Below are positions 1 to 5,719 of a DNA stretch of 5,719 nt, one piece after another. Under the pieces are notes generated by a model. That model had not been told where the DNA came from, did no database searches, and saw only the letters and a list, made by a program, of their open reading frames with translations. Source of the stretch: Magnetovibrio sp. (lineage in GTDB: Bacteria > Pseudomonadota > Alphaproteobacteria > Rhodospirillales > Magnetovibrionaceae). Each line of letters begins with the position of its first letter. Within the stretch, counting starts at the first letter, position 1. A program made the translations under genes and the position numbers. The stretch is taken from positions 1 to 5,719 of the forward strand of contig JAESSV010000249.1 of assembly GCA_016763895.1 (NCBI GenBank). The letters run 5' to 3'.

Positions 1-831
1 CCCCGAGAACTATCAACCAGTTTGGAAACCAACCGGGTGCCGGGGTTGTTCTTTGCCGGCCGAATCAACGGCACCACGGGTTACGAAGAGGCGGCGGCCC
101 AAGGTTTAATCGCGGGCCTCAATGGAGCTTTGACGGCTTCTGGCTCAGATAAGCCATTTGTCTTGGACCGATCCGAAGCCTTTATAGGCGTGATGATTGA
201 CGACTTGGTGACCTTGGGGACCGAAGAACCTTACCGTATGTTTACGTCGCGGGCAGAATATCGTTTGCAATTGCGGGCTGACAATGCAGATTTGCGTTTG
301 ACCCCACGCGGCATCAACTTGGGCTGTGTAGGCGAACGGCGCCAACAGGTCTTTAGCAAACGCAAATCCGAAGTCTTGGCGGCGATGTCTTTGGCGGAAC
401 GTTTGACCATTACCCCAAATGCCCTGCTAGATGTGGGCATAAAGATCAACCAAGATGGACAACGGCGCAGCGTTAAACAGTTGCTGGCGTACAATCATGT
501 CCGTTGGCAAGACTTGCAAAACGTGTGGCCCGAACTCAAAAATGTTCCGGCCAAGGCCCGCGAACAGGTCGAAATCGAGGCTCAATATGCGGGATACCTC
601 GATCGACAACAAATGGATATCCACGCCTTTCGCAAAGACGAAGGTCTTCGCATCCCAGACACGATCAATTATGATGAAATTTCCGGCCTCAGCAACGAGA
701 TGCGCGGCAAATTCAAACAGGTGAGGCCGAACACGTTGGGCCAAGCGGCGCGGATTTCCGGGGTAACCCCATCGGCGTTGACGTTGTTGTTGTCTTACGT
801 GCGCCGGGAAAAGCCTGAAACGTCCGCGTAA
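1..831 (+). CDS. mnmG: MnmG (GidA), tRNA uridine-5-carboxymethylaminomethyl modification enzyme, C-terminal part (5' truncated)
   Basis: This is the FAD-dependent partner of MnmE; together they install the carboxymethylaminomethyl group on the wobble U34 of certain tRNAs in the cytoplasm. The reading frame is open from base 1 (first residues [11 protein letters not shown]), so the N-terminal FAD-binding half lies outside the window; the visible 276 residues are a little under half of the usual ~620. Family motifs are clear: [17 protein letters not shown] near the start, [21 protein letters not shown] about 80 residues on, and the C-terminal MnmE/tRNA-binding helical domain with [15 protein letters not shown] and [18 protein letters not shown]. 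The stop is TAA at 829-831. One oddity is the arginine in AGRINGTTG, where the family normally has glutamine. The rsmG gene follows after 67 bp, the common gidA-gidB order. Identification is secure. Confidence 0.97.
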   Translation, partial: PRELSTSLETNRVPGLFFAGRINGTTGYEEAAAQGLIAGLNGALTASGSDKPFVLDRSEAFIGVMIDDLVTLGTEEPYRMFTSRAEYRLQLRADNADLRLTPRGINLGCVGERRQQVFSKRKSEVLAAMSLAERLTITPNALLDVGIKINQDGQRRSVKQLLAYNHVRWQDLQNVWPELKNVPAKAREQVEIEAQYAGYLDRQQMDIHAFRKDEGLRIPDTINYDEISGLSNEMRGKFKQVRPNTLGQAARISGVTPSALTLLLSYVRREKPETSA

Positions 832-838
832 CCGGACG
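821..838 (+). other. GC-rich hairpin across the mnmG stop codon
   Basis: CGTCCG (821-826) and CGGACG (833-838) form a perfect 6-bp stem around a 6-base loop (CGTAAC) that contains the first bases of the mnmG TAA stop. No run of T follows (the next bases are AACGTTGAACC), so it does not fit an intrinsic terminator. It could slow ribosomes or protect the upstream mRNA end, or be chance. The pairing is seen directly; any function is inference. Confidence 0.35.
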
Positions 839-855
839 AACGTTGAACCCATAAG

Positions 856-871
856 TGTTTCACGTGAAACA
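856..871. promoter_or_regulatory. parS: parS site, ParB-binding centromere
   Basis: TGTTTCACGTGAAACA is a perfect 16-bp palindrome identical to the canonical chromosomal parS consensus of bacteria. ParB dimers recognise it, then bind CTP and slide onto flanking DNA as clamps. It lies in the 67-bp mnmG-rsmG gap, 28 bp before the rsmG start and about 0.7 kb upstream of parA, so the centromere sits next to its own parAB genes. Because ParB would load here, it may also affect transcription of rsmG-parA-parB, but that is inference. I found no second full match in the window. Confidence 0.95.
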
Positions 872-898
872 TTCCAGAACCGAAAGAAAGCTTATCTC

Positions 899-1582
899 GT
901 GGTGAATATAGAAACAGCCCAATCCTTTCAGGCCAAAACCAAGGTGTCCGACGATGTCTTGGACCGTTTGCAAACGTATGTGGATCTTTTGGTGAAGTGG
1001 CAGGCCAAAATCAATTTGGTGGGGCCAGACACGCTGCCCCAGGTGTGGTCGCGCCATATGTTGGATTCCGCACAATTGGCACCGTTGATCGGCCAAGACA
1101 AAATAAAAGACAAAATAAAAGACAATATAAAAAACATTATAAAAGGGGCTGGATCAGGCCCGCGGGTGGCCGATTTGGGCAGCGGGGCCGGGTTTCCGGG
1201 GCTGGTTTTGGCGATTATGTTGCGCGATCAGGGCATTGACGTACACCTGGTGGAAAGCGACCAACGCAAGTGTTCTTTTTTGCGCGAAGTGAACCGGGTG
1301 TGCCAGGCGGGGGCGACCATTCATACGGCGCGCATTGAACATTTGGACAGCCTACAGGCCGACGTGGTGACGTCTCGGGCCTTGGCAAATTTGACGAAAC
1401 TTATCGAATTTGCGGATATCCACCGCTTATCCACAGGAAAATGTGTGTTTTTGAAGGGAAAGAGGTGGCAGGAGGAATTGACCGCAGCGCAAAAAAGCTG
1501 GAAGATAGAGGCAATTGAGCATCCAAGTTGTACGGAACCTGCGGGCCGAGTTTTAGAGCTCCTGAGCATCGAGAGAGTATAA
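899..1582 (+). CDS. rsmG: RsmG (GidB), 16S rRNA (guanine-N7) methyltransferase
   Basis: RsmG uses S-adenosylmethionine to methylate N7 of a guanine in the 530 loop of 16S rRNA (G527 in E. coli numbering). The 227-residue product shows KWQAKINLVG (33-42), the WSRHMLDS motif (50-57), the glycine-rich SAM-binding loop VADLGSGAGFPG (90-101), the acidic strand end HLVESDQRKCSFLREV (116-131), VVTSRALANL (156-165) and VFLKGKRWQEEL (183-194). The start is GTG at 899 or the adjacent GTG at 902; no strong Shine-Dalgarno is visible, only a purine stretch (GAAAGAAAG, 882-890). Between the WSRHMLDS region and the SAM loop there is an extra lysine/isoleucine-rich segment (residues 67-82, DKIK-type repeats) that most relatives should lack; without it the length is near the usual ~210. 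parA begins 5 bp after the TAA stop, which suggests one transcript. Confidence 0.96.
   Translation: MVNIETAQSFQAKTKVSDDVLDRLQTYVDLLVKWQAKINLVGPDTLPQVWSRHMLDSAQLAPLIGQDKIKDKIKDNIKNIIKGAGSGPRVADLGSGAGFPGLVLAIMLRDQGIDVHLVESDQRKCSFLREVNRVCQAGATIHTARIEHLDSLQADVVTSRALANLTKLIEFADIHRLSTGKCVFLKGKRWQEELTAAQKSWKIEAIEHPSCTEPAGRVLELLSIERV
1097..1144 (+). repeat. Four 12-bp tandem repeats inside rsmG
   Basis: The units are GACAAAATAAAA (1097-1108), the same again (1109-1120), GACAATATAAAA (1121-1132) and AACATTATAAAA (1133-1144). They are in frame and encode DKIK, DKIK, DNIK, NIIK, residues 67-82 of RsmG. Only 7 of 48 bases are G or C, in sharp contrast with the gene around it. The gradient from identical to diverged units looks like slippage-driven expansion followed by decay. 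The segment falls just ahead of the SAM-binding loop, where a charged surface loop could be tolerated. Confidence 0.93.
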
Positions 1583-1587
1583 ACGTT

Positions 1588-2436
1588 ATGCCAAACTTGC
1601 CAAATTTGCCAAATTTGAATGAAGTGGTCCAAGATATGACATCACCTAAATCCGGAAACGGCCCGCGCATCATTGCCGTTGCAAACCAAAAGGGCGGGGT
1701 GGGCAAGACCACCACGGCCATCAATCTCGCGACGGCCTTGTCTGCGGTGAAGAAAAAAGTCTTGGTCATCGACCTTGATCCCCAAGGCAATGCCTCTACC
1801 GGTTTGGGCGTTGACCGCCAATCGCGCCAATTGGACACATACCGCATGATCATCGAAGGCACACCGTTGCAAAACGTGGTGCAACCCTCTACTGTTCCCG
1901 GCCTTGACATCGTACCTGCGGGTGTGGATTTGTCGGGTGCAGAGCTAGAATTGGTGGATATGGAACAACGCGAACACCGTTTGAAAGAAGCCATTGGCGA
2001 CGGTGCCCAAAATTATGATTATGTCTTGATCGATTGCCCGCCCGCTTTGGGCTTATTGACGTTGAATGCCTTGGTTGCCAGCCACGCCGTGTTGGTGCCG
2101 TTGCAATGTGAATTTTTTGCGTTAGAAGGCCTCAGCCACTTGATGAAAACCATTGAGCGGGTGCGGAAAGTCTTTAATCCCATTCTTGAGATCCAAGGTA
2201 TCGTGCTGACCATGTTTGACAAACGCAATAACTTGTCCGTTCAGGTGTCCAATGATGTTCGGGAATATTTTGGCGATAAAGTCTATAATACGGTGATCCC
2301 ACGCAACGTTCGCGTTTCCGAAGCGCCGTCTCATGGTCGTCCGGTTTTGATGTATGATATGAAATGTTCGGGTTCACAGGCTTATCTGCATTTGGCGGGC
2401 GAAGTCTTACGCCGTGAAGGCCACGTAAACCTTTAA
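1588..2436 (+). CDS. parA: ParA, chromosome-partitioning ATPase
   Basis: ParA is the deviant-Walker ATPase that binds the nucleoid non-specifically as an ATP dimer and drives segregation of ParB-parS complexes. From ATG 1588 the product has 282 residues. Visible motifs are the deviant Walker A KGGVGKTT (35-42, with signature lysine K35 and P-loop lysine K40), Walker A' VLVIDLDPQGNAS (58-70), Walker B YVLIDCPP (145-152), LTMFDKRNNLS (207-217) and IPRNVRVSEAPSHGRPV (237-253), all of the chromosomal type. The start is uncertain. ATG 1588, 5 bp after the rsmG stop with a weak GAGAGAG (1571-1577) upstream, adds a leader with PNL repeats. ATG 1636 would give a product beginning MTSPKSGNGPRIIAVANQ, closer to the usual short lead-in to Walker A. 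A TTG at 1528 would overlap rsmG and is unlikely. parB follows after 55 bp. Confidence 0.97.
   Translation: MPNLPNLPNLNEVVQDMTSPKSGNGPRIIAVANQKGGVGKTTTAINLATALSAVKKKVLVIDLDPQGNASTGLGVDRQSRQLDTYRMIIEGTPLQNVVQPSTVPGLDIVPAGVDLSGAELELVDMEQREHRLKEAIGDGAQNYDYVLIDCPPALGLLTLNALVASHAVLVPLQCEFFALEGLSHLMKTIERVRKVFNPILEIQGIVLTMFDKRNNLSVQVSNDVREYFGDKVYNTVIPRNVRVSEAPSHGRPVLMYDMKCSGSQAYLHLAGEVLRREGHVNL
1591..1617 (+). repeat. Three 9-bp tandem repeats at the parA 5' end
   Basis: CCAAACTTG (1591-1599), CCAAATTTG (1600-1608) and CCAAATTTG (1609-1617) repeat directly after the ATG at 1588. If translated they give PNL three times. If parA actually starts at 1636, they lie in the untranslated leader instead. 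This is the second short tandem repeat in about 500 bp whose unit length is a multiple of three. Confidence 0.9.
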
Positions 2437-2480
2437 TATGACTTACACTTTTCTTTATTCTCTGCATCTTTACTAAATTT

Positions 2481-2484
2481 AGGA
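2481..2484 (+). promoter_or_regulatory. Ribosome-binding site of parB
   Basis: AGGA lies 7 bases before the ATG at 2492 in an otherwise AT-rich 55-bp parA-parB spacer. It fixes the parB start and is the clearest Shine-Dalgarno in the window. Confidence 0.7.
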
Positions 2485-2491
2485 TACGACG

Positions 2492-3358
2492 ATGGCACGA
2501 AAAAAACTGGGTATGGGCCTGTCGGCCTTGCTGGGCGAAGACATTACGACCACAACTTCAGGCGGGGATGCGGACGGCAACAGCCATATGGTGGCGATTG
2601 GCTATTTAAAGCCCGGCAAGTACCAACCGCGCAATGCCTTTGCGGAAGACGAACTGAAAAGTCTGGCCGATTCAATTCGGGAAAAAGGCGTGCTTCAGCC
2701 GTTGCTCGTTCGGCCCTTGGCGGAACGCGCGGGAACCTATGAAATTATTGCCGGTGAACGGAGGTGGCGGGCCGCCCAATTGGCGCGCATCCACGAAGTT
2801 CCCGTTATTGTGAAGGATTTTGACGATCGCGAAACCCTCGAGGTGGCGCTGATTGAAAACTTGCAACGCCAAGATTTATCCCCTCTGGAAGAAGCAGACG
2901 GCTATCAACGCCTGATGAGCGAATTCAGCCATACGCAGGAAGCCATGGCGACCGTGCTGGGCAAAAGTCGCTCCCATGTTGCCAATATGTTGCGTTTGCT
3001 CACGTTGCCGGACCCCATAAAGACCTTGGTTAACAGCGGCGCGTTGAGCGCGGGCCACGCGCGGGCCTTGATAGGGTGTGAAGACTCGGTACATTTGGCC
3101 CAACACATCGTGAAAAAGGGCCTGAACGTTCGCCAAACCGAAAAGCTGGTCAAGAGTGGTGCGTCCTCGGCACAGAAAAATGAACAAACGAAAAAGCCAG
3201 CCGCCGTTAAGGATGCGGATACCCTGGCTTTGGAAAATGATCTGTCCAACTCATTAGGGCTCAAGGTCAGCATCCAAGATAAAGGCGGCAAAGGTCAATT
3301 GTTGATCAAATATGACACGTTGGAACAGCTCGACGGCGTATTGTCTCGTTTGATCTGA
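2492..3358 (+). CDS. parB: ParB, parS-binding CTPase clamp of chromosome partitioning
   Basis: ParB binds parS, hydrolyses CTP, spreads along DNA as a sliding clamp and stimulates the ATPase of ParA. The 288-residue product has normal family length. It begins with the ParA-contacting peptide LGMGLSALLGED (6-17), followed by a short flexible linker. The N-terminal CTP-binding domain shows YQPRNAF (44-50), GVLQPLLVRP (66-75), EIIAGERRWRAA (84-95, C-motif GERRWRA) and IENLQRQDLSPLEEA (121-135, with the ENLQR motif). The helix-turn-helix parS-reading region covers roughly 144-195 (TQEAMATVLGKSRSHVANMLRLL, then LSAGHARAL). A lysine/alanine-rich linker (about 225-240) precedes the C-terminal dimerisation domain. 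The ATG at 2492 has an AGGA 7 bases upstream. It is probably cotranscribed with parA and ends at TGA 3356-3358, convergent with holA. Confidence 0.98.
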   Translation: MARKKLGMGLSALLGEDITTTTSGGDADGNSHMVAIGYLKPGKYQPRNAFAEDELKSLADSIREKGVLQPLLVRPLAERAGTYEIIAGERRWRAAQLARIHEVPVIVKDFDDRETLEVALIENLQRQDLSPLEEADGYQRLMSEFSHTQEAMATVLGKSRSHVANMLRLLTLPDPIKTLVNSGALSAGHARALIGCEDSVHLAQHIVKKGLNVRQTEKLVKSGASSAQKNEQTKKPAAVKDADTLALENDLSNSLGLKVSIQDKGGKGQLLIKYDTLEQLDGVLSRLI

Positions 3359-3697
3359 AGACAATTGTTCTGAATGGATACAAAAGGGCGCTTGAATCAA
3401 TTGAGCAATGGAAATGAAAAAACTGCATTTGTTGTTTCTTAAGGCATTGAAAATCCACCCTAAATTTATAGGCATTTTTAGTGCACTCCAGCACGCTTAA
3501 TTTACATTCGGACCGTCCGCCCTTAGACGCTAAGCTAGATGGATTGCACTATTTGAAATTTCGTCATAAGGCGTTGTTTATATTGGTGGTATTTGAATTT
3601 CTGAGCCTTCGGTCAGAGTAAATCTTAAGATTACGCCGCAATCGTCACTATAAATTAGTCTGATTTGTTCTCAGGCCGTTATGAGTCTGTCATTGCT

Positions 3698-3752
3698 GGG
3701 GCTGTCTTGAATACATCCAATATTTATAGGGCGCTGCCCTGATGTATCGCCC
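3698..3752. other. Nested inverted repeat, possible structured RNA
   Basis: An inner hairpin GGGC-GCT-GCCC (3729-3739) is enclosed by ATACATC (3711-3717) pairing with GATGTAT (3741-3747), and outside that GGGC (3699-3702) can pair with GCCC (3749-3752). The two strands of the middle stem are asymmetric, with 11 unpaired bases on the left and one on the right. It is not followed by a T run, so it is not a standard terminator. I have no family match; a small-RNA or protein-binding role is speculation. Confidence 0.35.
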
Positions 3753-3819
3753 ACGTCTTGCTAGAATTCGGTTAAATTCTTGTTGAAGGACTGCTCTGTT
3801 AAAATTCTGCACACCACGG

Positions 3820-3844
3820 ACCTCATCATTAGACCTGATGAGGT
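3820..3844. other. Perfect 9-bp stem-loop
   Basis: ACCTCATCA (3820-3828) pairs perfectly with TGATGAGGT (3836-3844) around a 7-base loop TTAGACC. It is the strongest simple hairpin in the parB-holA interval. A T run appears only about 23 bases later (GTTTTT, 3867-3872), too far for a textbook intrinsic terminator. It could be a termination or RNA-stability element serving either convergent operon, or the 3' hairpin of a small RNA. Confidence 0.45.
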
Positions 3845-4306
3845 TGAACTCCTATGTGAAAACCCCTGTTTTTAAGGTTTCGTTAATAATAATAAACGTT
3901 ACATAAACCAGATTATACGCTTTACTTTCAACTCTTTAGATTGGTTTCTGTACCTAATGTTAGAGGCGAAGAGAATACACTTGGCTTCCTTTAAGGGCGC
4001 CCATTCGTACAGGCTAAGCGGCCTTAGGTCGGGTCTGATGTGATCATCTCATGGGCTTCAGGGTAAAAATAAACGGAATTCCTGCAAAAAATTATAGACA
4101 CGGAATTTACATTCAGAAAATAAGTAACGGGACAGGCCGGTTAACCTATCGAAATTACGCAGGTTTTCGACCGTACGTTTTGTGCATAGCCTTAACCTTA
4201 GAATGACATTTATTGTATGAGGGCGTTTAGACATGAGATATCCGCCTCACTCATCGTACGACTAAGGCTAACACCCTGTTATTATTACTTTTTAACGGGG
4301 GTCTGT

Positions 4307-5350
4307 TTACCGTCTTTGTCCGGGTTGGCCAGATCTGGCGGCCTGGGCGATGGCCAAAAGGGCGCGGCCTATTACGGCCTCCGCCGGGAACCCGGTGGTT
4401 TTGCATTGGGTTTCGCGTTGCGTGAGGATATCAAAGGCGCGATTGAGATTTTTTGCCGACCACATGTTGAGTTGCATTTTGAAAGCATCGGCGCGCATAA
4501 ACATAACCGGTGGTCGCAAAGCCTTAACGGCATCTACTAGATTCATGCCCGTTGCCATATGTCCGCGCGCAAGATGCAATCGTTGAAAGTGCCGTTGGCT
4601 GGCCCGAACAATCTGCACCGGGTTATTGCCGTCGGCCAAAACGTGCGCTAAGGACGATTCTAGTTCGGCAAATTTACCGGATGCGGCCGCATAAATTACA
4701 TCTTCCACATCATTTGCGGCATTGTCGCCGATGGCAGCGCGCACATGATCTTGGGTCACAACAGTTTCCGTGCCCATGTAAAGGGCCAGTTTTTCCAATT
4801 CCCCACGGGTGACAGATCGATCTGAACCCAAAAGCTGGCACAACAAGGAGACCGTATTGCGGTCGGCACTTAATCCGTTATTTTGCAGGTTTTCACGAAT
4901 AACGTTGGGCAAGGTTCGCGCATCATCACCATAGCAAGGAATACACGCTGCGTTTTTAGAGGTTTCGAACAATTTTCGGAGTTTTGATCGGGGATTCAAG
5001 TCCCCAGCATCTACTAGTACCATGGAATCAGGGTTGAGAGGCGCGTCAAACAAAGTGTTCAAAGCCAACATACAGCTGTCGTTGGCTTGTCGCACCCTCA
5101 CCAGGCGTTTACCGCCACCGAATGAAATGCTTTGGGCCTCATCGGAAAGCCGTGCCGGATCGCCCTTGAGGGCAGCGGCAAATAATTCAACAGTTTGAAA
5201 GGGATCGGCCAAGTCTTTAACCCAATACTTACTGAGTTGAAGCGCCCGTTCCCGGACCAGGCCTTCGTCCGGACCATAAAATAAAACGATACGCAGGGCC
5301 GGATCGGGACTTCTGAGAAAAGCCTCTACCTTAGCCCCGGTAAATTTCAT
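4307..5350 (-). CDS. holA: HolA, DNA polymerase III delta subunit (clamp loader)
   Basis: The delta subunit opens the beta sliding clamp within the clamp-loader complex of the replicative polymerase. The 347-residue product has the expected family length. Recognisable features are the N-terminal VLFYGPDEGLVRERA (22-36, a degenerate P-loop region typical of delta), SISFGGGKRLVRVR (74-87), VLVDAGDLNPRSKLRKLFE (111-129), the IPCYGDDARTL segment (137-147), GSDRSVTRGELEKLALYMG (175-193), and a C-terminal helical collar domain including NPVQIVRASQRHFQRLH (243-259). The start ATG (5350-5348) overlaps the lptE stop by one base (TGATG on the minus strand). With no good Shine-Dalgarno in front, translation is probably coupled to lptE. 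It ends at TAA (4309-4307) and converges on parB. Confidence 0.95.
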   Translation of the reverse strand: MKFTGAKVEAFLRSPDPALRIVLFYGPDEGLVRERALQLSKYWVKDLADPFQTVELFAAALKGDPARLSDEAQSISFGGGKRLVRVRQANDSCMLALNTLFDAPLNPDSMVLVDAGDLNPRSKLRKLFETSKNAACIPCYGDDARTLPNVIRENLQNNGLSADRNTVSLLCQLLGSDRSVTRGELEKLALYMGTETVVTQDHVRAAIGDNAANDVEDVIYAAASGKFAELESSLAHVLADGNNPVQIVRASQRHFQRLHLARGHMATGMNLVDAVKALRPPVMFMRADAFKMQLNMWSAKNLNRAFDILTQRETQCKTTGFPAEAVIGRALLAIAQAARSGQPGQRR

Positions 5351-5719
5351 CAGTTGGGGTATCCATATTTTGTGGATTTTGCATCAGAAGGGGACGAAGT
5401 TGATGAACTTTGGTCGGGGGCCGAGATTTTGAAATGAACGCCCAAGCGGGTGTGTAAAAGCTCTGCCAATTGTGTAATGGCAAGCTTGCGGGCATTGTCT
5501 TCGGCTACAATGGTTGCGAAATCAGAGCTCAGAATGTTGTAACTGGCGACGGTGTTGACGGTCCCCTTGATTATTTTTTTTCCGTCCTGAAGGCGTGTAA
5601 GACTGTATGAAGCGGATACCTTGAGGTTGGCGCGTGTTGCAAAAGAGCTTTGATCAATAGAAAGGCGAGCGATGCTCTCGGACAAACTAATACCAAGTTT
5701 ATAACGCGGCGCGATGGCG
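5350..5719 (-). CDS. lptE: LptE, LPS-assembly outer-membrane lipoprotein, C-terminal part (5' end outside window)
   Basis: LptE is the lipoprotein plug inside the LptD barrel that inserts lipopolysaccharide in the outer leaflet of the outer membrane. The frame stays open to the window edge, giving at least 122 residues; the signal peptide and lipobox cysteine are beyond it. A TTG at 5685 could be mistaken for the start, but the upstream residues AIAPRYKLGIS continue the family pattern, so it is read here as partial. Visible family features are RYKLGISLSES, RANLKVSASYSLTRLQDGKKIIKGTV, a tyrosine-containing stretch ASYNILSSDFATIVAEDNARKLAI and the helix ITQLAELLHTRLGVHF. A serine-rich tail follows. 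Sequence conservation in this family is low, so the call rests partly on position next to holA, the usual alphaproteobacterial order, with leuS expected just outside the window. Confidence 0.85.
   Translation of the reverse strand, partial: AIAPRYKLGISLSESIARLSIDQSSFATRANLKVSASYSLTRLQDGKKIIKGTVNTVASYNILSSDFATIVAEDNARKLAITQLAELLHTRLGVHFKISAPDQSSSTSSPSDAKSTKYGYPN

Larger units (their letters stand above)
3359..4306. other. Long ORF-free interval between convergent parB and holA
   Basis: About 950 bp hold no convincing coding frame on either strand. Sampled 60-base rows are AT-rich (3541-3600: 19 G+C; 3601-3660: 25; 3841-3900: 19) against 32 of 60 in a parB row. I see no tRNA or rRNA signature and no classical intrinsic terminator for parB or holA. 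It contains several small inverted repeats: a UUCG-capped hairpin at 3599-3618, CTTAG/CTAAG at 3522-3534, the larger structures at 3698-3752 and 3820-3844, and TAGCCTTA (4187-4194) opposite TAAGGCTA (4263-4270). A weak promoter-like pair reading rightward, TTAAGA (3625-3630) and TATAAA (3649-3654) with 18-bp spacing, lies just ahead of the 3698-3752 fold. It may be a decayed gene, the site of a small RNA, or neutral spacer; the sequence alone does not decide. Confidence 0.75.

Noticed and set aside
1528..1587. TTG at 1528 as the parA start
   Set aside because: It would overlap rsmG by 55 bp and add a leader (MYGTCGPSFRAP) that is the shadow of the conserved RsmG C-terminus.
2417..2432. CCACGTAAAC at the parA 3' end as a second parS
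   Set aside because: Only the CACGT core matches; the left arm has essentially no agreement with TGTTT, and the stretch is explained as parA coding sequence.
3254..3494. Minus-strand open frames at the parB 3' end and beyond
   Set aside because: They overlap the C-terminal dimerisation domain of parB in antisense and show no recognisable motif.
4172..4270. CGTACG at 4172-4177 and 4255-4260 with TAGCCTTA/TAAGGCTA as ends of a mobile element
   Set aside because: The two motif pairs are not in consistent inverted order, so they do not form one extended terminal repeat, and there is no coding content between them.
4265..4306. Imperfect stem ACCC-GTTA / TAAC-GGGGGT as a holA terminator
   Set aside because: The stem is bulged, the loop is long and no T run follows in the direction of holA transcription.
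3359..4306. tRNA or other standard RNA gene in the ORF-free interval
   Set aside because: No T-loop GTTCGAnnC-type sequence with matching acceptor stem was found on either strand, and no signature of SRP RNA, tmRNA or RNase P RNA was recognised.
4217..4540. Plus-strand open frame of 107 codons
   Set aside because: Most of it lies antisense to the 3' end of holA, whose protein matches its family well; the upstream part has no ribosome-binding site and the translation resembles nothing known.

Overview
The window carries the origin-proximal chromosome-partitioning neighbourhood typical of Alphaproteobacteria: mnmG (3' part), rsmG, parA and parB on the plus strand, facing holA and lptE (5' part missing) on the minus strand. 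This gene order, the protein motifs and a perfect parS site all point to a chromosomal segment of an alphaproteobacterium rather than to a plasmid or phage. Coding GC is moderate (32 of 60 bases in a sampled stretch of parB), below that of many high-GC members of the class. I cannot name a genus; a Rhodospirillales-like relative is only a guess.

Layout: the C-terminal half of MnmG (tRNA wobble-uridine modification) ends at 831. A 67-bp gap follows, containing a perfect 16-bp parS palindrome (856-871), and leads into rsmG (16S rRNA m7G methyltransferase). parA starts 5 bp after rsmG, and parB follows after a 55-bp spacer with a clear ribosome-binding site. Then comes about 950 bp (3359-4306) with no convincing gene, visibly AT-rich relative to its neighbours, holding several small predicted hairpins. 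On the other strand lptE (outer-membrane LPS-assembly lipoprotein) overlaps holA (DNA polymerase III delta subunit) by one base, and both run toward the ORF-free stretch, so parB and holA converge on it.

How they work together: ParB should load on parS, bind CTP and spread, and the ParA ATPase would move the ParB-parS complex to segregate the origin region. The presence of the site only 0.7 kb upstream of parA makes the module self-contained. MnmG and RsmG are translation-fidelity genes that conventionally sit with parAB. HolA loads the sliding clamp, and LptE serves LPS export.

The genes themselves are ordinary. The unusual points are two in-frame short tandem repeats in adjacent genes (four 12-bp units inside rsmG, three 9-bp units at the parA start), the long ORF-free parB-holA interval with possible structured RNA, and an atypical arginine in a highly conserved MnmG motif. 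I do not see evidence of a new defence, mobile or secretion system here.
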